A program made the position numbers and the translations under genes. Under the pieces are notes generated by a model. The model worked only from the letters and a program-made list of their open reading frames with translations, had not been told where the DNA came from and ran no database searches. Shown here one piece after another: positions 1 through 9,325 of a stretch of DNA of 64,000 nucleotides (position 1 is its first letter; each line of letters starts with the position of its first letter). Source of the stretch: Curvibacter lanceolatus ATCC 14669 (GTDB taxonomy: Bacteria > Pseudomonadota > Gammaproteobacteria > Burkholderiales > Burkholderiaceae_C); assembly GCF_000381265.1 (NCBI RefSeq), contig NZ_KB906255.1, forward strand, positions 232,495-296,494. The letters run 5' to 3'.

Positions 1-1765
1 CGTGCTGCCACTCATGCCCCTGGGCGAATTCGCAGCCCATGAACAGCAGCTTCTTGCCCGGGTGGGTCCACATGTAGCCATAGCAGGCGCGCAGGTTGGC
101 CAGCTGCTGCCAGCGGTCGCCCGGCATCTTGGCCAGCAGCGAGCCCTTGCCGTGCACCACCTCGTCGTGCGACAGCGGCAGCACGAAGTTCTCGTCAAAG
201 GCGTAGACCATGCTGAAGGTGATCTGGCCCTGGTGGTGGCGGCGGTGCACCGGGTTGTGCTGCAGGTAGTGCAGGGTGTCGTGCATCCAGCCCATGTTCC
301 ACTTGTAGTGAAAGCCCAGGCCGCCGCCTTGCAGGTCGGCGCTGGGCGGCCGGCTCACGCCGGGGAAGGCGGTGGACTCTTCGGCCAGGGTGATGGCGCC
401 GGGGCGCTGCACGCCCACGGTGTGGTTCATCCAGCGCAAAAATTCGATGGCTTCGAGGTTCTCGCGCCCGCCATGGCGGTTGGGGATCCACTGACCCGGC
501 TGGCGGCTGTAGTCGCGGTACAGCATCGAGGCCACGGCATCCACCCGCAGCCCGTCGATGCCGAAGCGCTCCAGCCAGTACAGCGCATTGCCCACCAGGA
601 AGTTGCGCACCTCCAGGCGGCCGAAGTTGTAGATCAGGGTGTTCCAGTCCTGGTGAAAGCCTTCGCGCGGGTCGGCGTACTCGTACAGGTGGGTGCCGTC
701 AAAGCGGGCCAGGCCATGCGCGTCCGACGGAAAGTGCGCCGGCACCCAGTCGAGGATCACGCCCAGGCCGGCGGCGTGGGCCGCGTCAACGAAGTACTGG
801 AAGTCTTCGGGGCTGCCAAAGCGCGAGGTGGGGGCAAACAGGCCGATGGGCTGGTAACCCCAGGAGCCGTCGAAGGGGTGCTCGCTGACGGGCAGCAGCT
901 CCAGGTGGGTGAAGCCCAGGTCGCGGGCATAGGGCACCAGGGTGTCGGCCAGTTCGCGGTAGCTGAGCCAGCGCCAGCCGTCCTTCTTGCGCCACGAGCC
1001 CAGGTGCACTTCGTAGATGCTGATGGGCTGGTCGAACTGGTTGGCCCGGGCACGCTCGGGGGCCATGGGCCGGTGCGCTGGCAGGCCCTGCACCACGCTG
1101 GCCGTGGCGGGGCGCAGCTCGGCGCGCAGGGCAAAGGGGTCGGCCTTTTGCAGGCGGCTGCCATCGGCGCCCAGCACCTCGAACTTGTACAGCGCGCCAG
1201 CGGCCACGCCGGGCAGGAAGATCTCCCACAGGCCGGCCTCGCGGCGCAGGCGCATGGGGTGGCGGCGGCCATCCCAGTGGTTGAAGTCGCCCACCACCGA
1301 GACATGGCGCGCGTTCGGCGCCCACACGGCAAAGCGGGTGCCGGCCACGCCGTCGAGCGTGATCGGGTGGGCGCCCAGGCATTCCCAGGGGCGCAGGTGC
1401 CGGCCCTCGGCCAGCAGCCACAGGTCCAGCTCGCCCAGCAGCAGGCCGAAGCGGTAGGGGTCGTCCAGCACCTGTTCAACCGCGGGTTCGCCGGCCGGGC
1501 CGCGCCAGCGCACCTGCAGCCGGTAATCGGTGGGCGGGGTGTCGGGGCCCAGGTCGACGGCCCAAACCCCGCTGTCGCCCAGGCATTGCAGCGGAGCGAG
1601 GGCCTGGGCCTGGCCCCCGGGCTGGGCCAGCAGGGTGACCGCGCTGGCCCCCGGCAGCAGGGCGTGCAGCCACCAGTCGGGCCCGCGCTGGTGCAGGCCC
1701 AGCACGCTGAAGGCGTCGGGGTGGCGCGCCTCCATCAGTTGCGCCAGTTCTTCTTGGTTCAGCAT
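1..1765 (-). CDS. glgB: 1,4-alpha-glucan branching enzyme GlgB (3' end beyond window)
   Basis: Cytoplasmic glycogen branching enzyme (GH13 family): it cleaves alpha-1,4 chains and re-attaches them through alpha-1,6 bonds. Translation from the ATG at 1763-1765 gives an N-terminal carbohydrate-binding region, a CBM48-like module ([18 protein letters not shown]) and the GH13 barrel. The nucleophile loop [10 protein letters not shown] is near 520-545, the acid/base TLAEES near 370-390 and [20 protein letters not shown] near 120-178. About 588 residues are present, so the C-terminal part lies to the left of the window. It sits 49 bp downstream of malQ on the same strand, so the two are probably co-transcribed. 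The signature matches are seen directly; the operon is inferred. A very long plus-strand ORF over this gene is a GC-driven shadow. Confidence 0.95.
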   Translation of the reverse strand, partial: MLNQEELAQLMEARHPDAFSVLGLHQRGPDWWLHALLPGASAVTLLAQPGGQAQALAPLQCLGDSGVWAVDLGPDTPPTDYRLQVRWRGPAGEPAVEQVLDDPYRFGLLLGELDLWLLAEGRHLRPWECLGAHPITLDGVAGTRFAVWAPNARHVSVVGDFNHWDGRRHPMRLRREAGLWEIFLPGVAAGALYKFEVLGADGSRLQKADPFALRAELRPATASVVQGLPAHRPMAPERARANQFDQPISIYEVHLGSWRKKDGWRWLSYRELADTLVPYARDLGFTHLELLPVSEHPFDGSWGYQPIGLFAPTSRFGSPEDFQYFVDAAHAAGLGVILDWVPAHFPSDAHGLARFDGTHLYEYADPREGFHQDWNTLIYNFGRLEVRNFLVGNALYWLERFGIDGLRVDAVASMLYRDYSRQPGQWIPNRHGGRENLEAIEFLRWMNHTVGVQRPGAITLAEESTAFPGVSRPPSADLQGGGLGFHYKWNMGWMHDTLHYLQHNPVHRRHHQGQITFSMVYAFDENFVLPLSHDEVVHGKGSLLAKMPGDRWQQLANLRACYGYMWTHPGKKLLFMGCEFAQGHEWQH

Positions 1766-1814
1766 GTCGGCTTGTCTCGTTGGGGGGCAGAAAAAAGGCT
1801 GGAAGCGGCTGGGC

Positions 1815-3323
1815 TCAGGCGGGCGCCAGGCGCTCGTAGAGCTGGGTCAGTCGGTGCAGCAGGGCGGCGTGTTCGGGCTGCACATCGCTCCAACGAAAGC
1901 GCCAGGCCCAGTTGCCCTGCGGCGTGCCGGGCTGGTTCATGCGGTGGCTGCCGTCCAGGCGCAGCACATCCTGCAGCGGGCAGATGGCGAGGCCGGCCAC
2001 GCTGGCCCAGGCCGCGCGGATGAAGCTCCAGCCCACATCGCTGCCGTCGCAGGCCAGGTAGTCGCGCACATGCTGGCGAATGGGCTCGGGTGCGCTGGCC
2101 CACCAGCCCAGCGAGGTGTCGTTGTCGTGGGTGCCGGGGTAGGCCACGGTGTCGGGCTCGAAGCGGTGCGGCTGGTGGTGCGCCTCTTGCTGGTCTTCGC
2201 CCCAGGCAAACTGCAGCACCCGCATGCCGGGCAGGCCCAGTTGGCGGCGCAGGGCCGTCACCTCGGGGGTGATCACGCCCAGGTCTTCGGCCACCACCGG
2301 CAGCGGGCCCAGGGCACTGCCCATGGCCTCGAACAGGGCGGCACCAGGCCCGGGCACCCAGCGCCCGTGGATGGCGGTGGGCTCGCTGGCGGGGATCTCC
2401 CAGTAACTCTCGAAGCCGCGGAAATGGTCGATGCGCACCTGGTCGACCAGGCTCAGGGTCAGGCGCATGCGGGCCGTCCACCAGGCGTAGCCCTCGGCGG
2501 CGTGGGCGCCCCAGCGGTACAGCGGGTTGCCCCAGCGCTGGCCTTCGGCACTGAAGCCATCGGGCGGCACGCCGGCCACCACGTCGGGGCGGCCATCGGG
2601 GCGCAGCTCGAACAGGTCGGGCCGGGCCCAGACCTCGGCGCTGTGCTGGGCAATGAAGATGGGCACATCGCCCAGCAGCTTCACGCCCCGCTGGTGGGCG
2701 TAGTCGCGCAGGGCCTGCCACTGGCGAAAGAAGGTCCACTGGCAAAAGGCCCAGAAGGCGATGCGCGGGGCCAGTTCGGCCCGCGCCTGGGCCAGGGCGG
2801 CGCCTTCGCGCCGGGCCAGCGGGGTGGGCCAGTCCATCCAGTCGCGCCCGGGCTGGCGCTCGGACAGCGCCATGAACAGGGTGTAGTTGCCCAGCCAGGG
2901 GGCGTGCTGGGTGCAGAAGCCGGCCAGCGCGGCGTGTTCAGCCGCCGTGCCCTGCGCCAGAAAACCGGCGTGGGCCTGCGCCAGGGCGTCCATGCGCCAG
3001 GGGGCCACGGCCTCGTAGTCCACCCAGCGGCCATCGCCCGCCGGGGGCTGGGCCAGGGCCTCGGGTGGCAGCCAGCCGCGCTGCTGCAGCTCGGCCAGGT
3101 CGATCAGCAGCACATTGCCGGCAAAGGCCGAGGGGCTCATGTAGGGCGAGTGCCCCAGGCCCACGCCATTGAGCGGCAGGAACTGCCACCAGCCCTGCCC
3201 GGCCGCCTGCAGCCAGTCGATGAAATGGCGGGCATCGGGGCCCAGGTCGCCGCTGCCGTGCGGGCCGGGCAGCGAGGTCAGGTGCAGCAGGACGCCGCTG
3301 GCGCGTGGTGTGGGCTGGGTCAT
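1815..3323 (-). CDS. malQ: 4-alpha-glucanotransferase (amylomaltase) MalQ
   Basis: Transfers alpha-1,4-glucan segments between malto-oligosaccharides (GH77); it recycles short glucans next to the branching enzyme. The 502-residue product is the usual length. It starts [20 protein letters not shown], the typical MalQ opening, which decides the ATG at 3323 over upstream in-frame options that would add unconserved arginine-rich sequence. GH77 hallmarks are the [14 protein letters not shown] segment, the nucleophile segment [16 protein letters not shown], the acid/base [12 protein letters not shown] and PGTHDNDT. It is first in a malQ-glgB unit, and no strong Shine-Dalgarno sequence is visible. 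Other glycogen genes (glgA, glgC, glgX) would have to lie left of the window. Confidence 0.94.
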   Translation of the reverse strand: MTQPTPRASGVLLHLTSLPGPHGSGDLGPDARHFIDWLQAAGQGWWQFLPLNGVGLGHSPYMSPSAFAGNVLLIDLAELQQRGWLPPEALAQPPAGDGRWVDYEAVAPWRMDALAQAHAGFLAQGTAAEHAALAGFCTQHAPWLGNYTLFMALSERQPGRDWMDWPTPLARREGAALAQARAELAPRIAFWAFCQWTFFRQWQALRDYAHQRGVKLLGDVPIFIAQHSAEVWARPDLFELRPDGRPDVVAGVPPDGFSAEGQRWGNPLYRWGAHAAEGYAWWTARMRLTLSLVDQVRIDHFRGFESYWEIPASEPTAIHGRWVPGPGAALFEAMGSALGPLPVVAEDLGVITPEVTALRRQLGLPGMRVLQFAWGEDQQEAHHQPHRFEPDTVAYPGTHDNDTSLGWWASAPEPIRQHVRDYLACDGSDVGWSFIRAAWASVAGLAICPLQDVLRLDGSHRMNQPGTPQGNWAWRFRWSDVQPEHAALLHRLTQLYERLAPA

Positions 3324-3619
3324 CGAGGCGGGAGCGTGTGGAGAGTGAAGGCCAAGTTCTGCGGCAGGGGGCGTTCGATGCCTGGGTGATTTTGTGGCAG
3401 CAAATTGTTGCCTGCCGGTGACTTGATGGTCGGGTCGGTGAGTTGGGTGTCCATGGGTTCCGTCGGGGCTTAGCGATCTTCGTGCCAAAACGGAAACCCT
3501 GGCACGGTCGCCCAGGCGATTCCGTGATCTGCAACAAATCTGGCATCGCCGTAAACTGCCGCCAACCCATTCTGGCGCACCCGCGGGCGGTGCGTGCCAC
3601 TTTCTCTGGAGCGACAGGC

Positions 3620-4501
3620 ATGACGGACTCTTCCGCTTACACCCCCCCGGCCATCTGGACCTGGAACACCGCCAACGGCGGGCGCTTTGCCAACATCAAC
3701 CGCCCCATTGCCGGGCCCACCCACGAAAAGGCCCTGCCGGTGGGGCGCCACCCGCTGCAGCTGTACTCGCAGGGCACGCCCAACGGCCAGAAGGTGACGG
3801 TGCTGCTCGAAGAGCTGCTGGCCCTGGGCCATGCCGGGGCCGAGTACGACGCCTGGCTGATCCCCATCCAGGAGGGCGCGCAGTTCGGCAGCGGTTTTGT
3901 CGAGGTGAACCCCAACAGCAAGATCCCGGCGCTGATGGACCACAGCGGGCCTGAGCCGATCCGGGTGTTTGAATCGGGCGCCATCCTGATGCACCTGGCC
4001 GAGAAGTTCGGCGCCTTCCTGCCTCCGGTCAGCGAGCCGGCGCGGCGCGCCGAATGCCTGTCGTGGCTGTTCTGGCAGATGGGCAGCGCGCCGTTTCTGG
4101 GCGGCGGCTTCGGCCATTTCTATGCCTATGCACCGATCAAGATCGAGTACGCGATCGACCGCTACGCCATGGAGGTGAAGCGCCAGCTCGACGTGCTGAA
4201 CCGCCACCTGGCCACGCACACCTACCTGATCGGCGACGACTACACCATCGCCGACATGGCCATCTGGCCCTGGTACGGCGCCCTGGTCAAGGGCCAGACC
4301 TATGGCGCCGGCGAGTTTTTGCAGGTGCACGAGTACACCCACGTGGTTCGCTGGGCCGACCTGATCGCCCAGCGCCCGGCCGTGAAGCGCGGCCGCATCG
4401 TCAACCGCACGGTGGGCCAGCCCGAGGCGCAACTGCGCGAGCGCCACGACGCCAGCGACTTCGACACCCGCACCGAAGACAAGCTCAACCCCCCGACCTG
4501 A
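3620..4501 (+). CDS. yghU: YghU-type glutathione S-transferase / disulfide oxidoreductase
   Basis: A 293-residue GST of the Nu/YghU type, a family that binds two glutathione molecules and shows disulfide-bond reductase activity. An N-terminal extension (TWNTANGGRFANINRPIAGPTHEK) precedes the thioredoxin-like domain (HPLQLYSQGTPNGQKVTVLLEEL, then NPNSKIPALMDH and the ESGAILMHLAEK glutathione-binding motif). A helical C-terminal domain containing YLIGDDYTIADMAIWPWYG follows. The ATG at 3620 is preceded by GGAG (about 3608-3611) and gives the family length; in-frame sequence upstream is not conserved. A second GST gene begins 9 bp after the stop, so they are likely one transcript. The family call is strong; the physiological substrate is unknown. 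Confidence 0.9.
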   Translation: MTDSSAYTPPAIWTWNTANGGRFANINRPIAGPTHEKALPVGRHPLQLYSQGTPNGQKVTVLLEELLALGHAGAEYDAWLIPIQEGAQFGSGFVEVNPNSKIPALMDHSGPEPIRVFESGAILMHLAEKFGAFLPPVSEPARRAECLSWLFWQMGSAPFLGGGFGHFYAYAPIKIEYAIDRYAMEVKRQLDVLNRHLATHTYLIGDDYTIADMAIWPWYGALVKGQTYGAGEFLQVHEYTHVVRWADLIAQRPAVKRGRIVNRTVGQPEAQLRERHDASDFDTRTEDKLNPPT

Positions 4502-4510
4502 GGCCGCCCC

Positions 4511-5146
4511 ATGACCGTCACCCTGTACGACTGCGCCACCGCCCCCAGCCCGCGCCGTGCCCGCATCCTGCTGGCCGAAAAAGGCGTGGTCCACGACACG
4601 GTGCCCATCGACCTGCGCCAGGGCGAGCACTTCAGCGAGCCCTTCCGGCGCATCAACCCGCAATGCACCGTGCCGGCCCTGGTGACCGAGGAAGGCCCGG
4701 TGCTGACCGACAACGCCGCCATCGCCGCCTACCTGGAGGCCCGCTACCCCGAGCCGCCCCTGCAGGGCATCACCGCGCTTGAAAAGGCCGAGGTGGCGCA
4801 CTGGCACTGGCGTGCCGAGTTCGAGGGCCTGCTGGCCATTGCCGAGGCGCTGCGCAACAGCTCACCCGCCATGGCCAACCGGGCCCTGCCCGGCCCGGTC
4901 AACTACCCACAGATCCCCGCCCTGGCCGAGCGCGGCATCGCCCGGCTGCAGCAGTTTCTGGTCGACCTGAACCAGCACCTGGACGGCCGCGAGTTCATCG
5001 CCACCGAGCGCTTCAGCCTGGCCGACATCACCGCCGTGGTGGCGGTGGACTTTGCCCGCGTCATCAAGCAAAAGCCCGATGAGCGACACCCGCATGTGCT
5101 GCGCTGGCGCGCCGCCATGGGGCAGCGGGCGTCGGTGGGTTTGTGA
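4511..5146 (+). CDS. Glutathione S-transferase family protein
   Basis: A 211-residue canonical GST. The N-terminal thioredoxin fold (MTVTLYDCATAPSPRRARI) carries a CATAPSPRR active-site stretch followed by NPQCTVPALVTEEG and the TDNAAIAAYLEARYP glutathione-binding motif. The C-terminal helical domain contains REFIATERFSLADITAVVAVDFARV. It follows yghU by 9 bp, which suggests a two-gene GST operon, perhaps for electrophile detoxification. The nearest named relatives would be the beta/theta-like bacterial GSTs; sequence reading alone does not assign a substrate. Confidence 0.88.
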   Translation: MTVTLYDCATAPSPRRARILLAEKGVVHDTVPIDLRQGEHFSEPFRRINPQCTVPALVTEEGPVLTDNAAIAAYLEARYPEPPLQGITALEKAEVAHWHWRAEFEGLLAIAEALRNSSPAMANRALPGPVNYPQIPALAERGIARLQQFLVDLNQHLDGREFIATERFSLADITAVVAVDFARVIKQKPDERHPHVLRWRAAMGQRASVGL

Positions 5147-5269
5147 GGGCATTGCGGCCCGAGTTGAGCGCGCAGGATCAGCCGTAGAAGCGTCGAACTT
5201 CCGAGGTCATCGGATAGGGGCCGTGCTGGTTGAGTGCTTCGGTACATTGGCCCCGGGGCGTCACTTCCG

Positions 5270-6106
5270 ATGGCGCAGGGAGCCCTCTTGAAAACGCTTT
5301 GGCTGAAAAACAGCGCCTATGTCAGCCCTGCGAGGGTTCTCCACCATGGGCAACAGGCTTGCACGCATCTTGCCCACCTCAGCGTGGATGGGCGTTTGCA
5401 GACGGCCTATATCAAAGCGTTTCCCATCGGGTTTGGCAAATGCTTGTTCAACGAAGCCGTGGGCAGTGCCATGGCCCGCAGGGCTGGCTTTGGCGCGCCG
5501 GACGGTGGGTTGATCGGGGTGGATGCCAGGTTGCTGGAGAACTTGTTTCCGACGTTTCGTTTCCCGACGCAGGACCGGGAGGTCGTTTGCTGGGCGAGCC
5601 TGCCGGTCCTGACGGGCTACGGTCTGGCCGAGGTCGGCGTTCTTGATACCGTGGGGCCCGTGCTGGCGCTGATCCGCCAATACGTGCTTGCCTGGGATGG
5701 CTTTGCCGCTTGTGCTGCCTTTGATGCCTGGGTGGGCAATATCGATCGCCACGCCAACAATCTGTTGGTGGCTGGCGGAGGGCGCTTGGTGCCGATAGAT
5801 CACAGCGAGTGTTTTGGGGGCGGCCATTGGGAGCCGGACGAGTTCGAAAGACCGCAAACTTGGTACCTCAACAAACTCCTTGACCTGATCTGCGCCCCTG
5901 CGGAAACTCTGGCTTTACCTGCCAAGGCGGGTCTGATGGCTGCTGCCGAGCAGTTTGCCGTTTTCTTCAGACACTACGAGGCCGACCTCGCAGCCGTGGC
6001 GCCCTGGTTGGGCCCCCATTGGGGACCGGTGTGGTTGAAGTGGCTGCAGCAGCGATCGTTGTTGGTCGTTGATCTTGTGCGGGATCGTGTGAGGATGCTG
6101 GTATGA
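5270..6106 (+). CDS. HipA-like Ser/Thr kinase (HipA_2 type)
   Basis: About 278 residues from the ATG at 5270; a GTG at 5234 would add 12. It lacks the N-terminal subdomain of classical HipA and keeps only a kinase-like fold. The catalytic segment VGNIDRHANNLLV resembles the NxDRHxxN loop of HipA, and VPIDHSECFGG sits where HipA has its metal-binding DFD/DFG element, here DHS. A candidate ATP-binding region is YIKAFPIGFGKCLFNEAVGSAMARR. The next gene encodes a DUF3037 protein and overlaps by an ATGA (6103-6106). No HipB-like DNA-binding protein adjoins. The pair has visibly lower GC than its neighbours, which suggests horizontal acquisition. Kinase activity and any toxin role are inference. 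Confidence 0.8.
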   Translation: MAQGALLKTLWLKNSAYVSPARVLHHGQQACTHLAHLSVDGRLQTAYIKAFPIGFGKCLFNEAVGSAMARRAGFGAPDGGLIGVDARLLENLFPTFRFPTQDREVVCWASLPVLTGYGLAEVGVLDTVGPVLALIRQYVLAWDGFAACAAFDAWVGNIDRHANNLLVAGGGRLVPIDHSECFGGGHWEPDEFERPQTWYLNKLLDLICAPAETLALPAKAGLMAAAEQFAVFFRHYEADLAAVAPWLGPHWGPVWLKWLQQRSLLVVDLVRDRVRMLV

Positions 6107-6528
6107 GTGCACTTGACCCTGATTTCATTTCGGCGATGAGACCTGTGTCGTCAGCGATCCAGGAGCCGGTTGGCCACGCTTTTGTGATCCAGTTGGAGCC
6201 CGATAGCGTGGCCGGTGAGCGTATCAACGTCGGGGTCTGTGTGGTGACAGCCCAGGAAGAACGCCTGGTCAGGTTCGTCACTGATTTTTCAAGGCTTGAG
6301 GCCTTGTATGGGGCCGACACGGTGGCATTGCTCAAAACCCTGGTGGACCTGGCGCGCGTCGCCGCCTTGTCGGGTGAACGTTTGACGGGGGGCAGCGTTT
6401 TGTTTGGCATGCCACAACCCTTTTTCAACCGAGCCCCCGCCCATTACCTGGAGCAGTTGTTTGAACGTGTGGTGCCAGCCGGGCGTGCCCTGGCGTCACA
6501 GAAAATCCTCGTACCCATGCAGCTCTAG
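6103..6528 (+). CDS. DUF3037 domain protein, partner of HipA-like kinase
   Basis: A 141-residue protein that matches the DUF3037 pattern: an early segment GHAFVIQLEPDSVAGERINVGVCVV resembling the family core (translation of 'this protein handles its own gene inheritance' is not implied), followed by helical sequence. Its start overlaps the stop of the HipA-like kinase gene by four bases (ATGA), so translation is probably coupled. DUF3037 proteins are commonly found beside HipA_2-type kinases, and this co-occurrence is the best clue to function; whether it acts as substrate, inhibitor or antitoxin is unknown. No signal peptide or membrane segment is seen. Base composition is lower in GC than the flanking GST and tpm genes. 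Confidence 0.72.
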   Translation: MSALDPDFISAMRPVSSAIQEPVGHAFVIQLEPDSVAGERINVGVCVVTAQEERLVRFVTDFSRLEALYGADTVALLKTLVDLARVAALSGERLTGGSVLFGMPQPFFNRAPAHYLEQLFERVVPAGRALASQKILVPMQL

Positions 6529-6571
6529 GGGCAGCCAGCCTCGACCTTTCAAGCGCCTGTGCAAATCCGGT

Positions 6572-7231
6572 TCAGCGCCGGTTCATCCGCCACGCCACAT
6601 CGGCCGCCGGCACCCGGCCCTTGAGGCCGCCGGGCACCTCGGTGCGTTGCAGCAGCTCCAGGTTCAGGGTGGCGCCATAGAGCTGGCGCAGTTCGGCCTC
6701 GTGCACGGCAAAGGGCGGGCCGGCCAGCAGGCTTTGCTCGTACTCGAAGCAGATCAGCAGTTGGGGCGCCTGGGCCGACAGGGCCAGCAGCTGCGCCGCA
6801 TAGTCGCGCCGCATGGCCTCGGGCAGGGCCACCAGGGCGGCGCGGTCGTACACCGCGTCCACCGGGCCTACCGTGCCCATGGCCTCGGGCGTGAGGGCAA
6901 AGAAATCACCCACGAAGACATCCAGCCCTGCCGCGCTGTACAGCCGCAACGCCCCTTGGGGGCGGATGGCAGGGGTCAGGCCGAGTTCTGCAAACAGCTC
7001 GATCACCGCCTGCTCGCTCAGCTCGGCCCCCACCACCCGGTGGCCCTGGGCCAACAGCCAATGGATGTCCAGCGTCTTGCCGCACAAGGGCACCAGCACC
7101 CGGCTGCCTTCTGCCAGCCCGAACTCACGCCGCAGGCGGGGCCAGTGCGCGGCCAGCAGCGGGTGCACCTCGCTCTGATGGAAACCGATCTCTTTTTGGG
7201 CCCATTTCTGGTGCCAGAACGATGCGTGCAT
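6572..7231 (-). CDS. tpm: Thiopurine S-methyltransferase
   Basis: A SAM-dependent methyltransferase of the TPMT family. In bacteria these proteins methylate thiopurines and inorganic or organic selenium and tellurium compounds. From the ATG at 7231 the 219-residue product is family length and opens MHASFWHQKWAQKEIGFHQ, the conserved start of bacterial TPMTs. The SAM-binding motif is RVLVPLCGKTLDIHWLLAQG, followed by VVGAELSEQAV and the DAVYDRAALVALP acidic loop. Earlier in-frame starts add unconserved residues. It converges on the DUF3037 gene, with only 43 bp between the stops, and lies downstream of pitA on the same strand. Confidence 0.93.
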   Translation of the reverse strand: MHASFWHQKWAQKEIGFHQSEVHPLLAAHWPRLRREFGLAEGSRVLVPLCGKTLDIHWLLAQGHRVVGAELSEQAVIELFAELGLTPAIRPQGALRLYSAAGLDVFVGDFFALTPEAMGTVGPVDAVYDRAALVALPEAMRRDYAAQLLALSAQAPQLLICFEYEQSLLAGPPFAVHEAELRQLYGATLNLELLQRTEVPGGLKGRVPAADVAWRMNRR

Positions 7232-7415
7232 GGGGTGTGGCGGCTGAGAGGCGTGGAGGCCTGATTGTGCCGTGGGGTTGGCGGGGCGCCACAGAGGCCA
7301 CGTCAAGCGGTCGTGCACACAAAGGCCGTGCACACCGATGCCCCCGCTGGGATCACAGGGGCCGGGTTCCAGGACCGGGGATCGGGCCTGGCCGTGTTTC
7401 GCTTGTCAGCCTGGC

Positions 7416-9038
7416 TCAGAACACGTGCGTGAACACCCAGTACAGCGAGCCCGACAGCAGCATGGCGGCCGGCAGGGTCAGCACCCAGGCCATGGCCAGG
7501 TTGCGCAGGGTGGCCATCTGCAGGCCCGAGCGGCTGGCGGCCATGGTGCCGGCCACGCCGGAAGAGAGCACGTGGGTGGTGGAGACGGGCAGGCCGTACA
7601 TGTCGGCCGCGCCGATGGTGAGCATGGCCACCACCTCGGCCGAGGCGCCCTGGGCGTAGGTGAGGTGGGTCTTGCCGATCTTCTCGCCCACGGTGACCAC
7701 GATGCGCTTCCAGCCCACCATGGTGCCCAGGCCCAGTGCGATGGCCACGGCCACCTTCACCCACAGCGGGATGAACTTGGTGGCCTGGTCGATCTCTTTC
7801 TTGAACACGCCCACGCTGGCCCGGGTGTCGTCGTCAAAACGGGCGCCGGGGTCTTTTTCGACAAAGCGCAGCGCCTCGGACAGCAGGTACATGTCGTTGC
7901 GCACATTGGAGACCTGCTCCATCGGCACCTTGGCCAGCGAGCCGTGCGACTTGACCTGGTCGCCCACCGAGGCCGTCAGCGCGCCGATGGCGGGCAGGGT
8001 GTCGGTGGCGAGGGCCTTGGTGCGCACATAGGTGGCCAGGGCTTCGCGGGCCTTGTCGACCGGCATGGCCGGCTGGCCCTTGAGCAGCGACTCTTGTGTG
8101 ACGTGGGCCACGGCCACGAACTGGGTCACGTTGTCGACGGGCATGGCGCGGTTCAGGGCGTAGGCCATGGGCACGGTGCCGACCAGGATCAGCATGATCA
8201 GGCCCATGCCTTTTTGACCGTCGTTGGAACCGTGGGCAAACGACACGCCGGTGCAGGTCAGCACCAGCAGGGCACGGATCCAGAACGGGGGCGGTTTGTG
8301 GCCCTTGGGTTCTTCGTACAGGGCGCGGTTCTTGACGAAGGCGCGCAGGGCCAGCAGCAGCAGGGCGGCGCAGCCAAAGCCCACCAGGGGCGACAGCAGC
8401 AGCGAGTAGCCCACCTTGGTGGCCTGGGCCCAGTCCACGCCGCTGGTGCCGTCGCGGCCATGCATCAGGGCATTGGCCACGCCCACGCCGATGATCGAGC
8501 CGATCAGGGTGTGCGAGGACGAGGCCGGCAGGCCCAGCCACCAGGTGCCCAGGTTCCACAGGATGGCGGCGATCAGCAGCGCAAAGACCATGGCAAAGCC
8601 GGCGCTGGAGCCCACCTGCAGGATCAGCTCGACCGGCAGCAGCGAGATGATGCCGAAGGCCACCGCGCCGCTCGAGGTCAGCACGCCCAGAAAGTTGAAC
8701 AGGCCCGACCAGACCACCGCAAAGTTGGGCGGCAGCGAATGGGTGTAGATGACGGTGGCCACCGCATTGGCGGTGTCGTGAAAGCCGTTCACGAACTCGA
8801 AGCCCAGCGCGATCAGCAAGGCCACGCCCAGCAGCAGGTAGGGCAGCAGGGTGGGGGCCATGGCGCCGGCCTCGCTCACGTCGGCAAACAGGCTGTAGGC
8901 GGTGAAGAACAGGCCCGCGGCCATCAGGCCGACAAACACGATCAGGGTGACGGGGCCTGGTTTGCTGTTCAGGTGGGGCCTGGAAGGCCCCGCGTGGGGC
9001 GGCTCGGCTGGGTGGGCCGTGGCGGTGGCTGTATTCAT
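7416..9038 (-). CDS. pit: Inorganic phosphate transporter, Pit family
   Basis: A cytoplasmic-membrane proton/metal-phosphate symporter of the PiT family. The 540-residue protein has many hydrophobic helices and the two inverted-repeat signatures of the family, GFHDTANAVATVIYTHS in the N-terminal half and SFAHGSNDGQKGMGLIM in the second. A hydrophilic middle region (about residues 350-450) separates them and includes a segment rich in charged residues. The C-terminal repeat is TIGAADMYGLPVSTTHVLSSGV. The ATG at 9038 (MNTATATAHPAEPP) is chosen because the sequence further upstream is an unconserved basic stretch. No PhoU-like gene is adjacent and I saw no clear pho box. Confidence 0.92.
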   Translation of the reverse strand: MNTATATAHPAEPPHAGPSRPHLNSKPGPVTLIVFVGLMAAGLFFTAYSLFADVSEAGAMAPTLLPYLLLGVALLIALGFEFVNGFHDTANAVATVIYTHSLPPNFAVVWSGLFNFLGVLTSSGAVAFGIISLLPVELILQVGSSAGFAMVFALLIAAILWNLGTWWLGLPASSSHTLIGSIIGVGVANALMHGRDGTSGVDWAQATKVGYSLLLSPLVGFGCAALLLLALRAFVKNRALYEEPKGHKPPPFWIRALLVLTCTGVSFAHGSNDGQKGMGLIMLILVGTVPMAYALNRAMPVDNVTQFVAVAHVTQESLLKGQPAMPVDKAREALATYVRTKALATDTLPAIGALTASVGDQVKSHGSLAKVPMEQVSNVRNDMYLLSEALRFVEKDPGARFDDDTRASVGVFKKEIDQATKFIPLWVKVAVAIALGLGTMVGWKRIVVTVGEKIGKTHLTYAQGASAEVVAMLTIGAADMYGLPVSTTHVLSSGVAGTMAASRSGLQMATLRNLAMAWVLTLPAAMLLSGSLYWVFTHVF

Positions 9039-9325
9039 GGCAGGCGACTCCGGCAAATAAACCGGCAGTGTGGGTGTGCTCGGTGACCAGGCTGTGACGG
9101 GTTGTTTCAGAGCGCGACCCATCTGCCGTGGCGTGCGCCCTTGTCGGCGGGCTCTGGCCTGCCAGCGTGGTAACGCAGGCTTACCCATTCAAGACGGGTG
9201 AGCCCTGCTGTGCCGGCGTAAGCTTTGGGCCGGGCTGCCTTGGCTGCCTGCAGTCCCTCCTCCTGATTCGCATCCGGCGCCCGCCCAGCGGCGGCCCGGT
9301 TGAAGCCCTTTTTGAACTCCACACG

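Noticed and set aside
2-2023. Long plus-strand reading frame opposite glgB
   Set aside because: It is antisense to clear GH13 motifs and is valine/glutamine/alanine-rich as expected of a GC3 shadow.
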